Shown: one piece after another, positions 52,459 to 63,113 of the stretch
Layout of the letters: the number at the start of each line of letters is the position of its first letter
Position numbering within the stretch: position 1 is the first letter of the stretch
Source of the DNA: Halochromatium salexigens
Lineage (GTDB): Bacteria; Pseudomonadota; Gammaproteobacteria; Chromatiales; Chromatiaceae
NCBI RefSeq assembly: GCF_016653295.1
Contig: NZ_NHSF01000068.1
Span: forward strand, 1-64,000
Direction: 5' to 3'
DNA: 64,000 nt
Program-made: the position numbers and the translations under genes
The notes under the pieces: generated by a model
Database searches by the model: none
Told to the model about the DNA's origin: nothing
What the model saw: the letters and a program-made list of their open reading frames with translations, nothing else

Positions 52459-53292
52459 TCAAGCGGCAGCGCCAACCGCAGCGAACACGCGGATCGCATC
52501 CTGCGTCGCCGCGACGTCATGGGTGCGGATGATCGCCGCACCGCGCGCCAGCGCCAGCACCGCAGCGGCAACCCCGGCCGGAGTCCTGCCACGCACATCC
52601 CGTCCCGTCAATGCGCCGAGCATGGACTTGCGCGACAGACCCACCAACAGCGGACACCCAAGCTCCGCGAGCCGATCCAGTCGCGCGAGCAGCGTCAGAT
52701 TATGCGCGAGGCGCTTGCCAAAGCCAAAGCCCGGATCGAGCACCAGCCGATGCCGCGCAATACCAGCCTGCTCACAGGCATGAATTCGCGCGCGCAGGAA
52801 GTCGATGACCTCGGCCACCACATCCGCGTAACGCGGCTCATGCTGCATGGTACGCGGCAGCCCTTGCATATGCATCAGGCACACGGGCAAACCGGTCTCG
52901 GCCGCCACGCGCAAGGCACCGGGCGCCTGCAAGGCAAAGACATCGTTGATCATTCCGGCGCCCGCTCGTGCGGCGGTACGCATGACCTCGGGCTTGGAGG
53001 TATCGATCGAGATCGGCACCTCGAGGCGCCGACTGAGCGCTTCGATCACCGGCACCACGCGGTCGATCTCCTGCGCTTCCGGCACCGGCTCGGCACCGGG
53101 ACGCGTCGACTCGCCGCCGACATCGATGATCGCCGCGCCCTCGGCCACGAGCTGCTCGGCGTGCGCGAGCGCCCGCGCGACACACACAAAATCACCCCCG
53201 TCCGAGAAGGAATCGGGGGTGACGTTGAGGATGCCCATGACGCGGGGAACGGTCAGATCCAGTGACCGGTCCCCGCATTGCAGTGCCGTCAT
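52459..53292 (-). CDS. folP: Dihydropteroate synthase
   Basis: 277-residue TIM-barrel enzyme joining p-aminobenzoate to dihydropterin pyrophosphate in folate synthesis. Motifs: VMGILNVTPDSFSDGGDF, GAAIIDVGGESTRPGA, PISIDTSKPEVMR, VCLMHMQGLPRTMQ and LVLDPGFGFGKRLAHN. Length is normal. It lies between ftsH (35 bp upstream) and glmM. Confidence 0.97.
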   Translation of the reverse strand: MTALQCGDRSLDLTVPRVMGILNVTPDSFSDGGDFVCVARALAHAEQLVAEGAAIIDVGGESTRPGAEPVPEAQEIDRVVPVIEALSRRLEVPISIDTSKPEVMRTAARAGAGMINDVFALQAPGALRVAAETGLPVCLMHMQGLPRTMQHEPRYADVVAEVIDFLRARIHACEQAGIARHRLVLDPGFGFGKRLAHNLTLLARLDRLAELGCPLLVGLSRKSMLGALTGRDVRGRTPAGVAAAVLALARGAAIIRTHDVAATQDAIRVFAAVGAAA

Positions 53293-53327
53293 CCGTCTGC
53301 GCTACAGCGGTCGCTGCCCGCGCGCAT

Positions 53328-55250
<1,923 letters not shown>

Positions 55251-55341
55251 GTCGCTCACGGCATCGGCCTCTTGAAGAACGGCGGTGCTCGAGCCGGCTG
55301 GCTCGGAGGACCGCGAAAATGGAGTATCGTTAAGCTAGACG

Positions 55342-55965
55342 TTACCGGACTTGACGCACTTTCGCTACCAGGTAAACCTCGCGGCTTGCGGACCGGGATG
55401 CCGCTGGTTTGCGAATATGGACCTGCTTGTACACTTGTCGCAGATCCTTGAGCGTTTGGTCGAACCCCTCGCCCTGAAACGCTTTGACCACCAGTGAACT
55501 ACCGGGTTTCGCGTACTGCGCCGCGAAATCGATGGCCAGCTCAACCAGGTACATCATGCGTGGCTGGTCCACGGCCGGCATTCCCGACACGTTTGGGGCC
55601 ATATCCGAAAGCACAAGATCGACCCCCGCATCACCGATCCGCGCGCTCAGTGGCGATAGATCCTCGGCCTCGCGGAAATCACCGCGCACGGCATCGACCC
55701 CGGCGATCGGTTCCATCTCCAGTAAATCGATGGCAAACACCTGTCCCTTGGGCCCGTTGCGCTTGGCCACAACTTGAGACCAACCGCCTGGTGCCGCACC
55801 AAGATCGACCACGCACTGGCCGGGCCGCAGAAAGCGATCGCGCTGATCGAGTTCGATCAGTTTGTACGCCGCCCGCGAGCGGTAACCTTCGCGCTGTGCC
55901 CGCTGCACATACGGATCCTTGAGATGCCGCTGTATCCAGCGACGATCACCCTTGCGCGCCGCCAT
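55342..55965 (-). CDS. rlmE: 23S rRNA 2'-O-ribose methyltransferase RlmE
   Basis: 207-residue SAM-dependent enzyme of the FtsJ/RrmJ family, methylating U2552 of 23S rRNA. YRSRAAYKLIELDQRDRFLR, the SAM motif VDLGAAPGGWSQVVA, the Asp in VLSDMAPNVSG and the catalytic Lys in SSLVVKAFQGEGFD are in place. It sits 91 bp before ftsH on the same strand, the conserved order. The ATG at 55965 is preferred over the adjacent TTG. The divergent yhbY gene often found upstream is missing; an unknown membrane protein is there instead. Confidence 0.96.
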   Translation of the reverse strand: MAARKGDRRWIQRHLKDPYVQRAQREGYRSRAAYKLIELDQRDRFLRPGQCVVDLGAAPGGWSQVVAKRNGPKGQVFAIDLLEMEPIAGVDAVRGDFREAEDLSPLSARIGDAGVDLVLSDMAPNVSGMPAVDQPRMMYLVELAIDFAAQYAKPGSSLVVKAFQGEGFDQTLKDLRQVYKQVHIRKPAASRSASREVYLVAKVRQVR

Positions 55966-56011
55966 CAACAGACCCCATTGCCTGATACTGGATGCGCCCT
56001 TCTACGAGTGT

Positions 56012-56788
56012 TCACAGATCGTCAACCCAAGCAAAATCGAACAATTCCAGCAAGATCCCGGTCACACTACCAGCAGCCAACCCAGCCGCGACCGCAAACG
56101 GTAAACCCGAGGAGGTACTCTCGACGACCTGCAGGAACAGCCCTGGCCGATCATACCCGGACAGGGCGCTCGCAAAGGCCCAAATGCTGCCGCCAACAAT
56201 CACCGCCACCAGGCCGATGATCGCGCCTTCAGCGAATGGACACCAACGCCGCGGCAAGCCACCGGTGGCGCTCACGACCCAACGCACGGATGCAACGTAG
56301 ATCACACCATTAACCGACACCAGGAACGCGACTGCTACCACTGACGATAACCCAAGACCGAAAGAGGCCAACGCCGAGAGCGCCGCCCCAGACGCAGCCC
56401 CCGTCACGGCGCCGACTAATGCTTTCGCCGGCACATTGGCCGTACAACGGCTGGGAAAGTCGATCAGCAGGCCCGTCGACAGCCCGAGCACACCGCAAAG
56501 CAACGCGGCATGCCAAAAGGCGGCGTGGTCGGAGAACACAATGAGCACGAACAGGGTCGCGAGCACGCCGATCAGACTCGCGGCCAACGCCGCCTGCCGC
56601 GCGCTGTAGTAAGCGGCGCCGATCGCGCCAGCACAAGCGGCGGCAGCGGCAAGCGCGAATACCCCGAGCATAGGAGCGAATAGCGCCTCGAGGATCACGA
56701 ATAAGGGTGCATAAATGGCGCCAATGAGCGCCCAGAGCAGTGCCCGGATCAGCAGTTGCCGGGTGACCGGCAGTAGCGCGAGACTCAT
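56012..56788 (-). CDS. Unknown multi-spanning membrane protein
   Basis: 258-residue inner-membrane protein I do not recognise. About six to eight hydrophobic segments cover most of the chain, with many Gly/Ala pairs (VGAVTGAASGAALSALASFG, AGLAAGSVTGILLELFDF). A short polar loop (about 105-120) contains DFPSRCTANVPAK. No transporter signature, metal site or enzymatic motif was seen. It lies 46 bp upstream of rlmE on the same strand and could be co-transcribed. Confidence 0.7.
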   Translation of the reverse strand: MSLALLPVTRQLLIRALLWALIGAIYAPLFVILEALFAPMLGVFALAAAAACAGAIGAAYYSARQAALAASLIGVLATLFVLIVFSDHAAFWHAALLCGVLGLSTGLLIDFPSRCTANVPAKALVGAVTGAASGAALSALASFGLGLSSVVAVAFLVSVNGVIYVASVRWVVSATGGLPRRWCPFAEGAIIGLVAVIVGGSIWAFASALSGYDRPGLFLQVVESTSSGLPFAVAAGLAAGSVTGILLELFDFAWVDDL

Positions 56789-57095
56789 GACTCAAATCCA
56801 ACACAACCGAACAACAGGGAGCAATCGGAGTCGCACGCGCGCGTACAGCACCGATCCGTAAGGGCCAGATTAGGGATTCGAGGCAAGGGGATCAACAGCA
56901 GCGACCGTGGCATGCGCCTTGGCCATCGCAGCACTGCACGCTTAACTGGCGCCTGGTCAGCAAGCAATGGCGCGCCGAAATCGAGCGTGGATATCGACAG
57001 GGCACACAACGGATAAGGGTAGGGATAAGGAAGCGTGATGAGCGGGGCAAACATGCCCCGCTAAGCGGCTAGAAGCCGCGGACGGAGACGCGGTC
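56789..57095. other. 307-bp spacer between membrane protein and HiPIP genes
   Basis: No supported gene. Its right end holds two hairpins just downstream of the HiPIP stop, the stronger listed separately. The left part should carry the promoter of the membrane protein gene; no clear boxes were seen. Confidence 0.5.
57041..57062 (-). terminator. Hairpin downstream of HiPIP gene
   Basis: Perfect 9-bp stem AGCGGGGCA / TGCCCCGCT with a 4-nt loop, 34 bp past the HiPIP stop. A second small GCGGCT...AGCCGC hairpin lies between. No T-tract follows, so it may protect the 3' end of an abundant transcript rather than terminate intrinsically. Confidence 0.55.
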
Positions 57096-57452
57096 TTAGC
57101 CGGCCTTCAGCGTCCAGGATGCGCACCAGCCCGTTTCATGCACGGCCTTGCCGGGGAACAGGCTGCAGGGGCGCCACTCACCCGAGTCGGCCAGCACGAA
57201 CTGGCAATTGTGGCAGAACTGCTCTTCGGGTGGCTTGCCTGGACGAGCCGCGGCAGCGCGATCAGCGTTGGCCGCGTCTTCGGAGTACTTGAGCGCTTGC
57301 GCGGTCGGATCGGTTGCCGGATCAACATGCGGTAGATCCTGAGCCTGGGCGGCGGCAATGCCAACCAGGTTAACCAGCGGCACCGAGGCGAGACCACCAA
57401 GCATCATCTTGACGGCGTCACGACGGCTCTTGTTCATTGGCTTATCGGACAT
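57096..57452 (-). CDS. High-potential iron-sulfur protein (HiPIP)
   Basis: 118-residue precursor with a twin-arginine signal ([12 protein letters not shown], about 9-38, cleavage near AQAQ-DLP). The mature domain of about 80 residues carries four Cys (80, 83, 96, 110; [19 protein letters not shown]) for one [4Fe-4S] cluster. HiPIP is a periplasmic electron carrier to the photosynthetic reaction centre in Chromatiaceae. ATG 57452 is selected for the GGAG 8 bases upstream and the Tat motif. It appears monocistronic. Confidence 0.96.
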   Translation of the reverse strand: MSDKPMNKSRRDAVKMMLGGLASVPLVNLVGIAAAQAQDLPHVDPATDPTAQALKYSEDAANADRAAAARPGKPPEEQFCHNCQFVLADSGEWRPCSLFPGKAVHETGWCASWTLKAG

Positions 57453-57689
57453 TCTGACGTCTCCTTCAGAGCGTGGACTGAGATTGCTCGAACGGCCCGG
57501 TGTCACCACGCAAGGCCGGACCGCCGGCCATTGTGCATCAATGGCCCTAAAAACGCGAGTGCAGCCTTGAACTGGAGGCCACAGCACCGTTTTCACCACT
57601 CGTAGACAGTGGACTCCCGGTTACGTTCCTGCCCTGCCCGATGAGGCGCCTGCGAGCAGCGCTCTCGTGTTGAGCACCCGCCGACTCTG

Positions 57690-58227
57690 CTACAGATAAC
57701 TACCGGCCCCAAGGAAACGTTTCTGCCAATAGGGATTACCGAGGCTCGCGAGTCGCACACGCCGCTTCGAGGTCGAGGCATGGACGAAGCGCTGCCGATC
57801 CACCATCAGGCCGACATGATACTGGCTCGGTGCCGTGCGGAAGAACACCAGATCGCCCGGTTTGGGAGGCCCCTGCAATGGCCGAGCCGCCGCCTGCTGC
57901 TGTGTCGAGACGCGCGGGATTTGCATGCCGACCGCCTGGTGGGCGACCAAGGTCAGCCCACTGCAATCGAGCGCCTGATGCGGTGTCGCCCCCCCCATAC
58001 GCATAGGGCGTCCCAGTCTGCGCGAGCGCGGCCGTGACCAGATCAGCGCGCTTTGGCTCGAGCCCGCTGAGATCGAAACGCTCACCCGCCATCTCGACGT
58101 CGCGCGTCGGCGCGGTCTTGCTGCAGCTACTCAAGGTCAATACCAGCCCCAGACAGGCGCTCGCCACCATCACCTGACACGGCCAGCGAGGATGAAGCGC
58201 GTGGCAAACCCAATCAACTGCTGACAT
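57690..58227 (-). pseudogene. NlpC/P60 lipoprotein, frameshifted at a G8 run
   Basis: The two halves of one NlpC/P60 cell-wall peptidase gene lie in different frames. The first half encodes a lipoprotein-like signal (LVLTLSSC) and GLEPKRADLVTAALAQTGTP followed by YAYGG. The second supplies HQALDCSGLTLVAHQAVG (catalytic Cys), SQYHVGLMV (His) and FVHAS. The break falls in a run of eight G on the minus strand (C8 at 57989-57996). With seven G the product reads YAYGGATPHQALDCSG without interruption. This is either a sequencing or assembly error, a recent mutation, or slippage-based on/off switching. Start 58227 is the long option; ATG 58170 is an alternative. Confidence 0.82.
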
Positions 58228-58395
58228 GTTACCGGATAAATACTCTATAACCTCATGAGAGTCTTAAGTTTAGAGTGATCTGAACGGCTGTCAAGCAAGA
58301 CCGGATGCTTGGATATGCATGGGCTTGAATGCGCGGCTGCTCAGCCAGGGGGGATATGGGCTCAGGCTTTGCCCAGAGGGTTCGCGTGGACCGCC

Positions 58396-58863
58396 TCACC
58401 AGTGCTTGAATGGATGTCGCGCCAGGTTGGCGTTGTAATAGCGCGGATCATCGCTGACCTCGACCCCGAGCCAGCTCGGGCGCTCGAAGGGCTCGTCTTC
58501 GTGGCTCAGCTCCAATTCGGCCACCACCAGCCCGGCATTGTCGCCGGCGAAGACATCCAGCTCCCAGGTCTGCGGGCCGCAGGGCACGCGATAGCGGGTC
58601 TTCTCGATGATGCCGGTCTGGGCCAGTTCGCGCAGCATGGCCTTGGCATCCTCGGCCGGGATCGGATACTCGTATTCGCTGCGACGGATGCCGTGGGTCG
58701 CGCCCTTGAGGGTCAGCACGCCCTGCTCGCCCTCGAGTCGCGCGCGCACCGTCACCGTCGGCGTCGACGCCAGATAGCCCTGCATCAGCGGCACGCCAGG
58801 CAACGCCTGTGCGCGCCAGCTGTCGTCGCGGACGAGGAATTTACGCTCGATCTCGGTTGCCAT
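58396..58863 (-). CDS. CYTH domain protein (class IV adenylate cyclase/thiamine-triphosphatase superfamily)
   Basis: 155-residue triphosphate tunnel metalloenzyme. The ExExK signature EIERKFLV opens the chain; RARLEGEQGVLTLKG, EYEYPIPAEDA and WELDVFAGDNAGLVVAELEL supply alternating Glu/Arg/Lys of the tunnel, and WLGVEVSDDPRYYNANLA is the usual end. Members hydrolyse inorganic triphosphate or similar; cyclase activity is not assured. It is 36 bp after rlmD on the same strand. Confidence 0.92.
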   Translation of the reverse strand: MATEIERKFLVRDDSWRAQALPGVPLMQGYLASTPTVTVRARLEGEQGVLTLKGATHGIRRSEYEYPIPAEDAKAMLRELAQTGIIEKTRYRVPCGPQTWELDVFAGDNAGLVVAELELSHEDEPFERPSWLGVEVSDDPRYYNANLARHPFKHW

Positions 58864-58899
58864 CGCTGTCGCCTCATCGCCGTCTGCTAGGCGAGCGCC

Positions 58900-60300
58900 T
58901 CAAGCGCGCTCGAACAGCGCCATCGCCTCCAGGTGCGCCGTGTGCGGAAACATATCCATCGCGCCCGCCGCCTCGAGCCGAAAGCCGAGTTCGCCAACCA
59001 GCTTGGCTGCATCACGCGCCAGCGTCGCCGGGTAGCAGGACACATACAGAAGGCGCTTCACCCCCGAAGCAGCGAGCCCATCCAGCACCTCGAGCGCACC
59101 GCTGCGCGGCGGGTCGAGCAACGCCTTATCGAAGGGCTGATCCAGCCAGGGGGCTCCGGCCAAGGGCGATGCGGCCGGGCGCGGGCCAGATGGCGCGCCC
59201 GCTTGCTCACCACTTTGCGCATCCCCTTGCGCATAGAGATCGGCGCTGTAAAAACGCACATTCCCGATCCCATTGCGCACCGCATTGGCCACGGCCCGCG
59301 CCACCAGGCCCGCATCGCCCTCGACCCCGACGACCTCGCGCGCCCGCTGCGCGATCGGCAGTGTGAAATTGCCGAGCCCACAGAACAGATCGAGCACCCG
59401 CTCGTCGGGCTGCGGATCGAGCAGCGCCAGCGCCTGATCGATCATCCGCCGATTCAGCTCCAGATTCACCTGCGTGAAATCGGTCGGCTCGAAGCCAAAT
59501 GTCAGCCCCTGAGTCGGCAGGCTGTAGCCAAGCTCGATCCCCTGATCGGGAAGCGGGCGGATGCTCTCGACCCCGCCCTCCTGCAGATAGACATGGAAAC
59601 CGGTCTCGGCGGCAAAGCCGAGCAGCCGCTCGCAATCGGCCGCCGAGGGCGGGTCCAGTACCCGAAACACCAGCACCATTGGCCCATCGCCCTGCGCCAC
59701 CTCGATCTGCGGCAGCCGTTCGCGGATGCTCAGACCCTCGATCAGCCGCGCCAGATCCTCGAGCCGCTCGCCCACGCTCGGATGCAGCACCTCGCAGCGC
59801 TGCACATCGGCGATGAAGCTCGAGCCACGCTCGCGAAAGCCGACCAGCACCCGACCCTTCTTCGCCACCCAGCGCACCCCGAGCCGCGCCTTGCGCCGAT
59901 AGCCCCAGTGCGCCTCGGCATCCTCGGCACCCAGCGGCGGCAGCCAGCGCGCCGGCGCCAGGCCACCGAGGCGCTGCAGCACATCGGCCAGGATCGCCTG
60001 TTTATTCTCGATCTGCGCCGCCGGCTCCATGTGCTGCAGCGCGCAGCCGCCACAGAGGCCAAAGTGCGCGCAACGCGGCTCGACCCGCTGCGCCGAGGGC
60101 TCCAACACCTCGCTCACCACGGCCTCGTCATGGCGTTTCAAGCGGCGCGTCAAGCGCAACCGCACGCGCTCCCCGGCCAAGGCACCATGCACGAACACGG
60201 TCTTGCCCTCGACTCGCGCGACCCCGCGCCCATCGTGGGCGAGCGACTCGATCACGGCCTCGATCGGCTGCGCCGGTAACGCCTTGGATTTGCGGCTCAT
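58900..60300 (-). CDS. rlmD: 23S rRNA (uracil-1939-C5)-methyltransferase RlmD
   Basis: 466-residue SAM-dependent tRNA/rRNA m5U methyltransferase. An N-terminal TRAM domain (about 5-65; IESLAHDGRGVARVEGKTVF) is followed by an iron-sulfur motif CAHFGLCGGCALQHM. The methyltransferase domain has DLFCGLGNFTLPIA, DPPRSGALEVLD and the catalytic YVSCYPATLARD. A 20-residue Ala/Gly-rich insert (about 365-385) lies in the methyltransferase domain. It is transcribed divergently from the coiled-coil gene. Confidence 0.95.
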   Translation of the reverse strand: MSRKSKALPAQPIEAVIESLAHDGRGVARVEGKTVFVHGALAGERVRLRLTRRLKRHDEAVVSEVLEPSAQRVEPRCAHFGLCGGCALQHMEPAAQIENKQAILADVLQRLGGLAPARWLPPLGAEDAEAHWGYRRKARLGVRWVAKKGRVLVGFRERGSSFIADVQRCEVLHPSVGERLEDLARLIEGLSIRERLPQIEVAQGDGPMVLVFRVLDPPSAADCERLLGFAAETGFHVYLQEGGVESIRPLPDQGIELGYSLPTQGLTFGFEPTDFTQVNLELNRRMIDQALALLDPQPDERVLDLFCGLGNFTLPIAQRAREVVGVEGDAGLVARAVANAVRNGIGNVRFYSADLYAQGDAQSGEQAGAPSGPRPAASPLAGAPWLDQPFDKALLDPPRSGALEVLDGLAASGVKRLLYVSCYPATLARDAAKLVGELGFRLEAAGAMDMFPHTAHLEAMALFERA

Positions 60301-60457
60301 CGTGCCTCACTTTACGTCGTCATTCCCAGTGTCGGCGCCGATCATACCGCGCCTCGTGCAAGGCCGCAGGGTGCCGCGGGAATGCCGCAAGCCGGGCAGC
60401 GCCCTGATACACTCGCCACCACCTCTTTCGAAGCCGACGATCATTTTCAGAGCAACC

Positions 60458-60949
60458 ATGACTCTTCGCCAAAAAGACATCGATTTCATCAAGGAGAACC
60501 TCAGCAACTGGCTCGAGGAACTCGCCATCATCGCCCCGGTGCGCAATCAGCAAGATCAGCTCGAGCGGCTCGAAGCCATCGAAACTGCGCTCGAGCAGCA
60601 ACGCCGGTTCCTCAAGGGCCAGGGCGAGCAAATCGACAGGCGCATCTCATCGATCCAGCAGACGATCGAACGCCAACAGGAAAGTAGCGAGACCCGTTTG
60701 ACGAACCTGCACGATGAGATCGAGCAACGCCTCACGCGGCTGGAAAAACGCATCGAGGCCACGGACAAACGCTCCCAGGGGCAGGACAAACACTTTCCGC
60801 ACTTGCAGGATGTGATCGAACAGCAGGGCAAGGACATCAACCGCCGCATCAGCCGCTCGCTGTTATTGACCTTCCTGGTCATCGTGGTCATCGGCGCGCT
60901 CATCTCCGTCGAGATACTGAAGCTGGTCACCACCGGCAGCCTCATCTGA
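60458..60949 (+). CDS. Tail-anchored coiled-coil protein of unknown function
   Basis: 163-residue protein. Residues about 1-125 are almost entirely heptad-rich and charged (DQLERLEAIETALEQQRRFL, IDRRISSIQQTIERQQESSE, EIEQRLTRLEKRIEATDKRS), so a long parallel coiled coil is likely. A single C-terminal membrane segment (about 136-157, LLLTFLVIVVIGALISVEIL) anchors it facing the cytoplasm. No family is recognised. It could be a tethering or scaffold factor. ATG 60458 begins the coiled region; the longer in-frame reading overlaps rlmD. Confidence 0.78.
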   Translation: MTLRQKDIDFIKENLSNWLEELAIIAPVRNQQDQLERLEAIETALEQQRRFLKGQGEQIDRRISSIQQTIERQQESSETRLTNLHDEIEQRLTRLEKRIEATDKRSQGQDKHFPHLQDVIEQQGKDINRRISRSLLLTFLVIVVIGALISVEILKLVTTGSLI

Positions 60950-60999
60950 GCAGGTCGCAGAGAAGCGCCACCCCGAGCGTCTAGCCCCACACCGGCCCG

Positions 61000-61899
61000 C
61001 TAGCGCTCGGGATAGACACCGGTCGACAGATAGCGATCACCACGATCGCAGATGATCGCCACGATCAGGGCATTCTCGACCTCAGCCTCGGCCGCGAGCT
61101 TGAGCGCAGCGGCCACCGCGCCGCCCGACGAGACACCGGCAAAGATCCCCTCGCGCGCGGCCAGCGCGCGCATCGTCTCCTCGGCCTCGGTCTGCGAGAC
61201 ATCGATGACACGATCGACCCGCGAGGGCTCGTAGATCTTGGGCAAATAGGCCTCGGGCCAGCGCCGGATGCCGGGGATGCTCGAGCCCTCCTGCGGCTGC
61301 ACGCCGACCATTTGCACGCCCGGATTCTGGGCTTTCAGATACCGACTCGCCCCCATGATGGTGCCCGTGGTGCCCATGGCGCTGACGACATGGGTCACCC
61401 GCCCCTCGGTGTCGCGCCAGATCTCGGGGCCAGTGCCTTCATAATGGGCCAGCGGATTGTCCTGATTCGAGAACTGATCCAGGCGCACCCCCAACCCTTG
61501 CGCCTCCAGCTCGCGCGCCAGATCGATCGCCGCCTCCATGCTGCCCGCCTTGGGCGTGAGCCGGATCTCGGCGCCATAGGCCGCCATCGCCTGACGGCGC
61601 TCCACGCTCATGTGCTCGGGCATGATCAGCAGCATCCGATAGCCCTTGATCGCGGCGGCCATCGCCAACGCGATGCCGGTGTTGCCGCTGGTCGCCTCGA
61701 TCAGGGTATCACCAGGGCGAATCGCCCCGCGCTGCTCGGCCTGGCGGATCATGCTCAGCGCGGCCCGATCCTTCACCGAACCGGCCGGATTGTTGCCCTC
61801 GAGCTTGGCGAGGAGACGATTGCTGCTCGCGCCGGGCAGCCGTTGCAGGCGCACCAGCGGCGTGTTGCCCACTTGATCTTCGATGGTCGGATAGTGCAT
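61000..61899 (-). CDS. cysM: Cysteine synthase B
   Basis: 299-residue PLP enzyme forming cysteine from O-acetylserine and sulfide or thiosulfate. The PLP-lysine lies in GSVKDRAALSMI; the phosphate loop is EATSGNTGIALAMA; the C-terminal GVSSGGAVAAALKLA and ICDRGDRYLSTGVYPE complete it. CysM-type features (short C-terminus, TGTIMGASRYLKAQNPGVQM) favour thiosulfate use, which suits this organism. It follows lptG by 48 bp on the same strand. Confidence 0.95.
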   Translation of the reverse strand: MHYPTIEDQVGNTPLVRLQRLPGASSNRLLAKLEGNNPAGSVKDRAALSMIRQAEQRGAIRPGDTLIEATSGNTGIALAMAAAIKGYRMLLIMPEHMSVERRQAMAAYGAEIRLTPKAGSMEAAIDLARELEAQGLGVRLDQFSNQDNPLAHYEGTGPEIWRDTEGRVTHVVSAMGTTGTIMGASRYLKAQNPGVQMVGVQPQEGSSIPGIRRWPEAYLPKIYEPSRVDRVIDVSQTEAEETMRALAAREGIFAGVSSGGAVAAALKLAAEAEVENALIVAIICDRGDRYLSTGVYPER

Positions 61900-61947
61900 C
61901 GCGTGTCTCCAGGCCGATGTGTGCGGGCCAGTGTGTTCAACAGCGCC

Positions 61948-63024
61948 TCATCCCACGCGCCGCAGCACGATGAGCGCCCCAAGCGTAAACAGCAGCGGCG
62001 GCGCAAAGGCCGCGAGCGCCGGGCTCACCCCGTACAGCAACGCCAGATAGGTGAAGGTGCGACTGACGAGATAGAACAGGATACCGAGCGCAATGCCGAT
62101 AAAGAGCTTGATCCCGGTGCTGCTGCTGCGCGCCGAGCCCAGCAATACCGGGATGGCAACGAAGATCATCGCCAGGATCAACAGCGGCTGGACCAGCTTG
62201 GTCCAAAACGCGACCGCATGCGCGCCCGCATCCTGCTCGGTTTGCTGCATATAGCGCAGATACCGATACAGCCCCCAGACCGACAACGCTTGCGGCTCGA
62301 CGACGATCAATTTGAGCAGGCGCGGATTGAGCAGCGAGTCCCAACGCGCGCGCTCGATGCGTTCCACCTCGACCCGATCGACGCCGATGCGACTGCGCTC
62401 GATCTCCGTCAAGAGCCACTGTCCATCGCTGTAGCGAGCCGCGCGCGCATGCGTGGCGATGCTCAGCCGATTGTCCTCGATCACGAACAGATCGATATCC
62501 GACAGCGCGGCCCCCGCCTCGATGCGTCGCACGTTGATGAAGGCATGGCCATCGCGGGCCCACAGCCCTTGCCCGCTCATCTGCACGGCATCGCCGCTGC
62601 GCGCGCTCGCGCGCACGGCGATCGCATGCCGCTCGGCCGCTGGCGCCACCAGCTCCCCGACGAGCGTCGCGCCCACCGCCAGCAGCAGACCGCCCGCCAT
62701 GGCGCCGCGCACGATGCGCGCGATCGACAAGCCTGCGGCGCGCATGGCGACCAATTCCGAGCGCGCGGCAAGCTGCCCGAGGCCGACCAACGCGCCGATC
62801 AGGGTCGCGATCGGAAACACCTGATACAGATAGCGCGGCATCGACAGGGTCACGAACCACAGCGCATCGCTCAGCGCGTAGCCCCCCTCGCCCACTGAGC
62901 TGATTTCATCCGTGAGCACGAACACCGCCAGCAACGGCATCAGCACGCCCAGCGCCAACAGCGTGCCACCGATCACGGCGCCGGCGAGATAGCGATCGAG
63001 GATCGGCAACGGCGCTCCCCTCAT
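61948..63024 (-). CDS. lptG: LPS export permease LptG
   Basis: 358-residue YjgP/YjgQ permease, part of the LptB2FG complex extracting LPS from the inner membrane. Membrane segments near 10-40, 60-85, 95-120 and 285-355 flank a periplasmic beta-jellyroll domain (about 130-270). FPIATLIGALVGLGQLAARSE and LVAMRAAGLSIARIVRG are the conserved cytoplasmic-loop region; FWTKLVQPLLILAMIFVAIP precedes the last helices. No lptF lies beside it, although lptF-lptG adjacent to pepA is the common order. ATG 63024 is chosen; an in-frame start 20 codons upstream is possible. Confidence 0.93.
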   Translation of the reverse strand: MRGAPLPILDRYLAGAVIGGTLLALGVLMPLLAVFVLTDEISSVGEGGYALSDALWFVTLSMPRYLYQVFPIATLIGALVGLGQLAARSELVAMRAAGLSIARIVRGAMAGGLLLAVGATLVGELVAPAAERHAIAVRASARSGDAVQMSGQGLWARDGHAFINVRRIEAGAALSDIDLFVIEDNRLSIATHARAARYSDGQWLLTEIERSRIGVDRVEVERIERARWDSLLNPRLLKLIVVEPQALSVWGLYRYLRYMQQTEQDAGAHAVAFWTKLVQPLLILAMIFVAIPVLLGSARSSSTGIKLFIGIALGILFYLVSRTFTYLALLYGVSPALAAFAPPLLFTLGALIVLRRVG

Positions 63025-63113
63025 TGAACGATGAACGATACCTGATAGACGTTTGAGCCTGATAGACTTGGGATAGTAACCCAAGCCCTCGCCCAGCTGC
63101 CTCAGGAGCTTCG

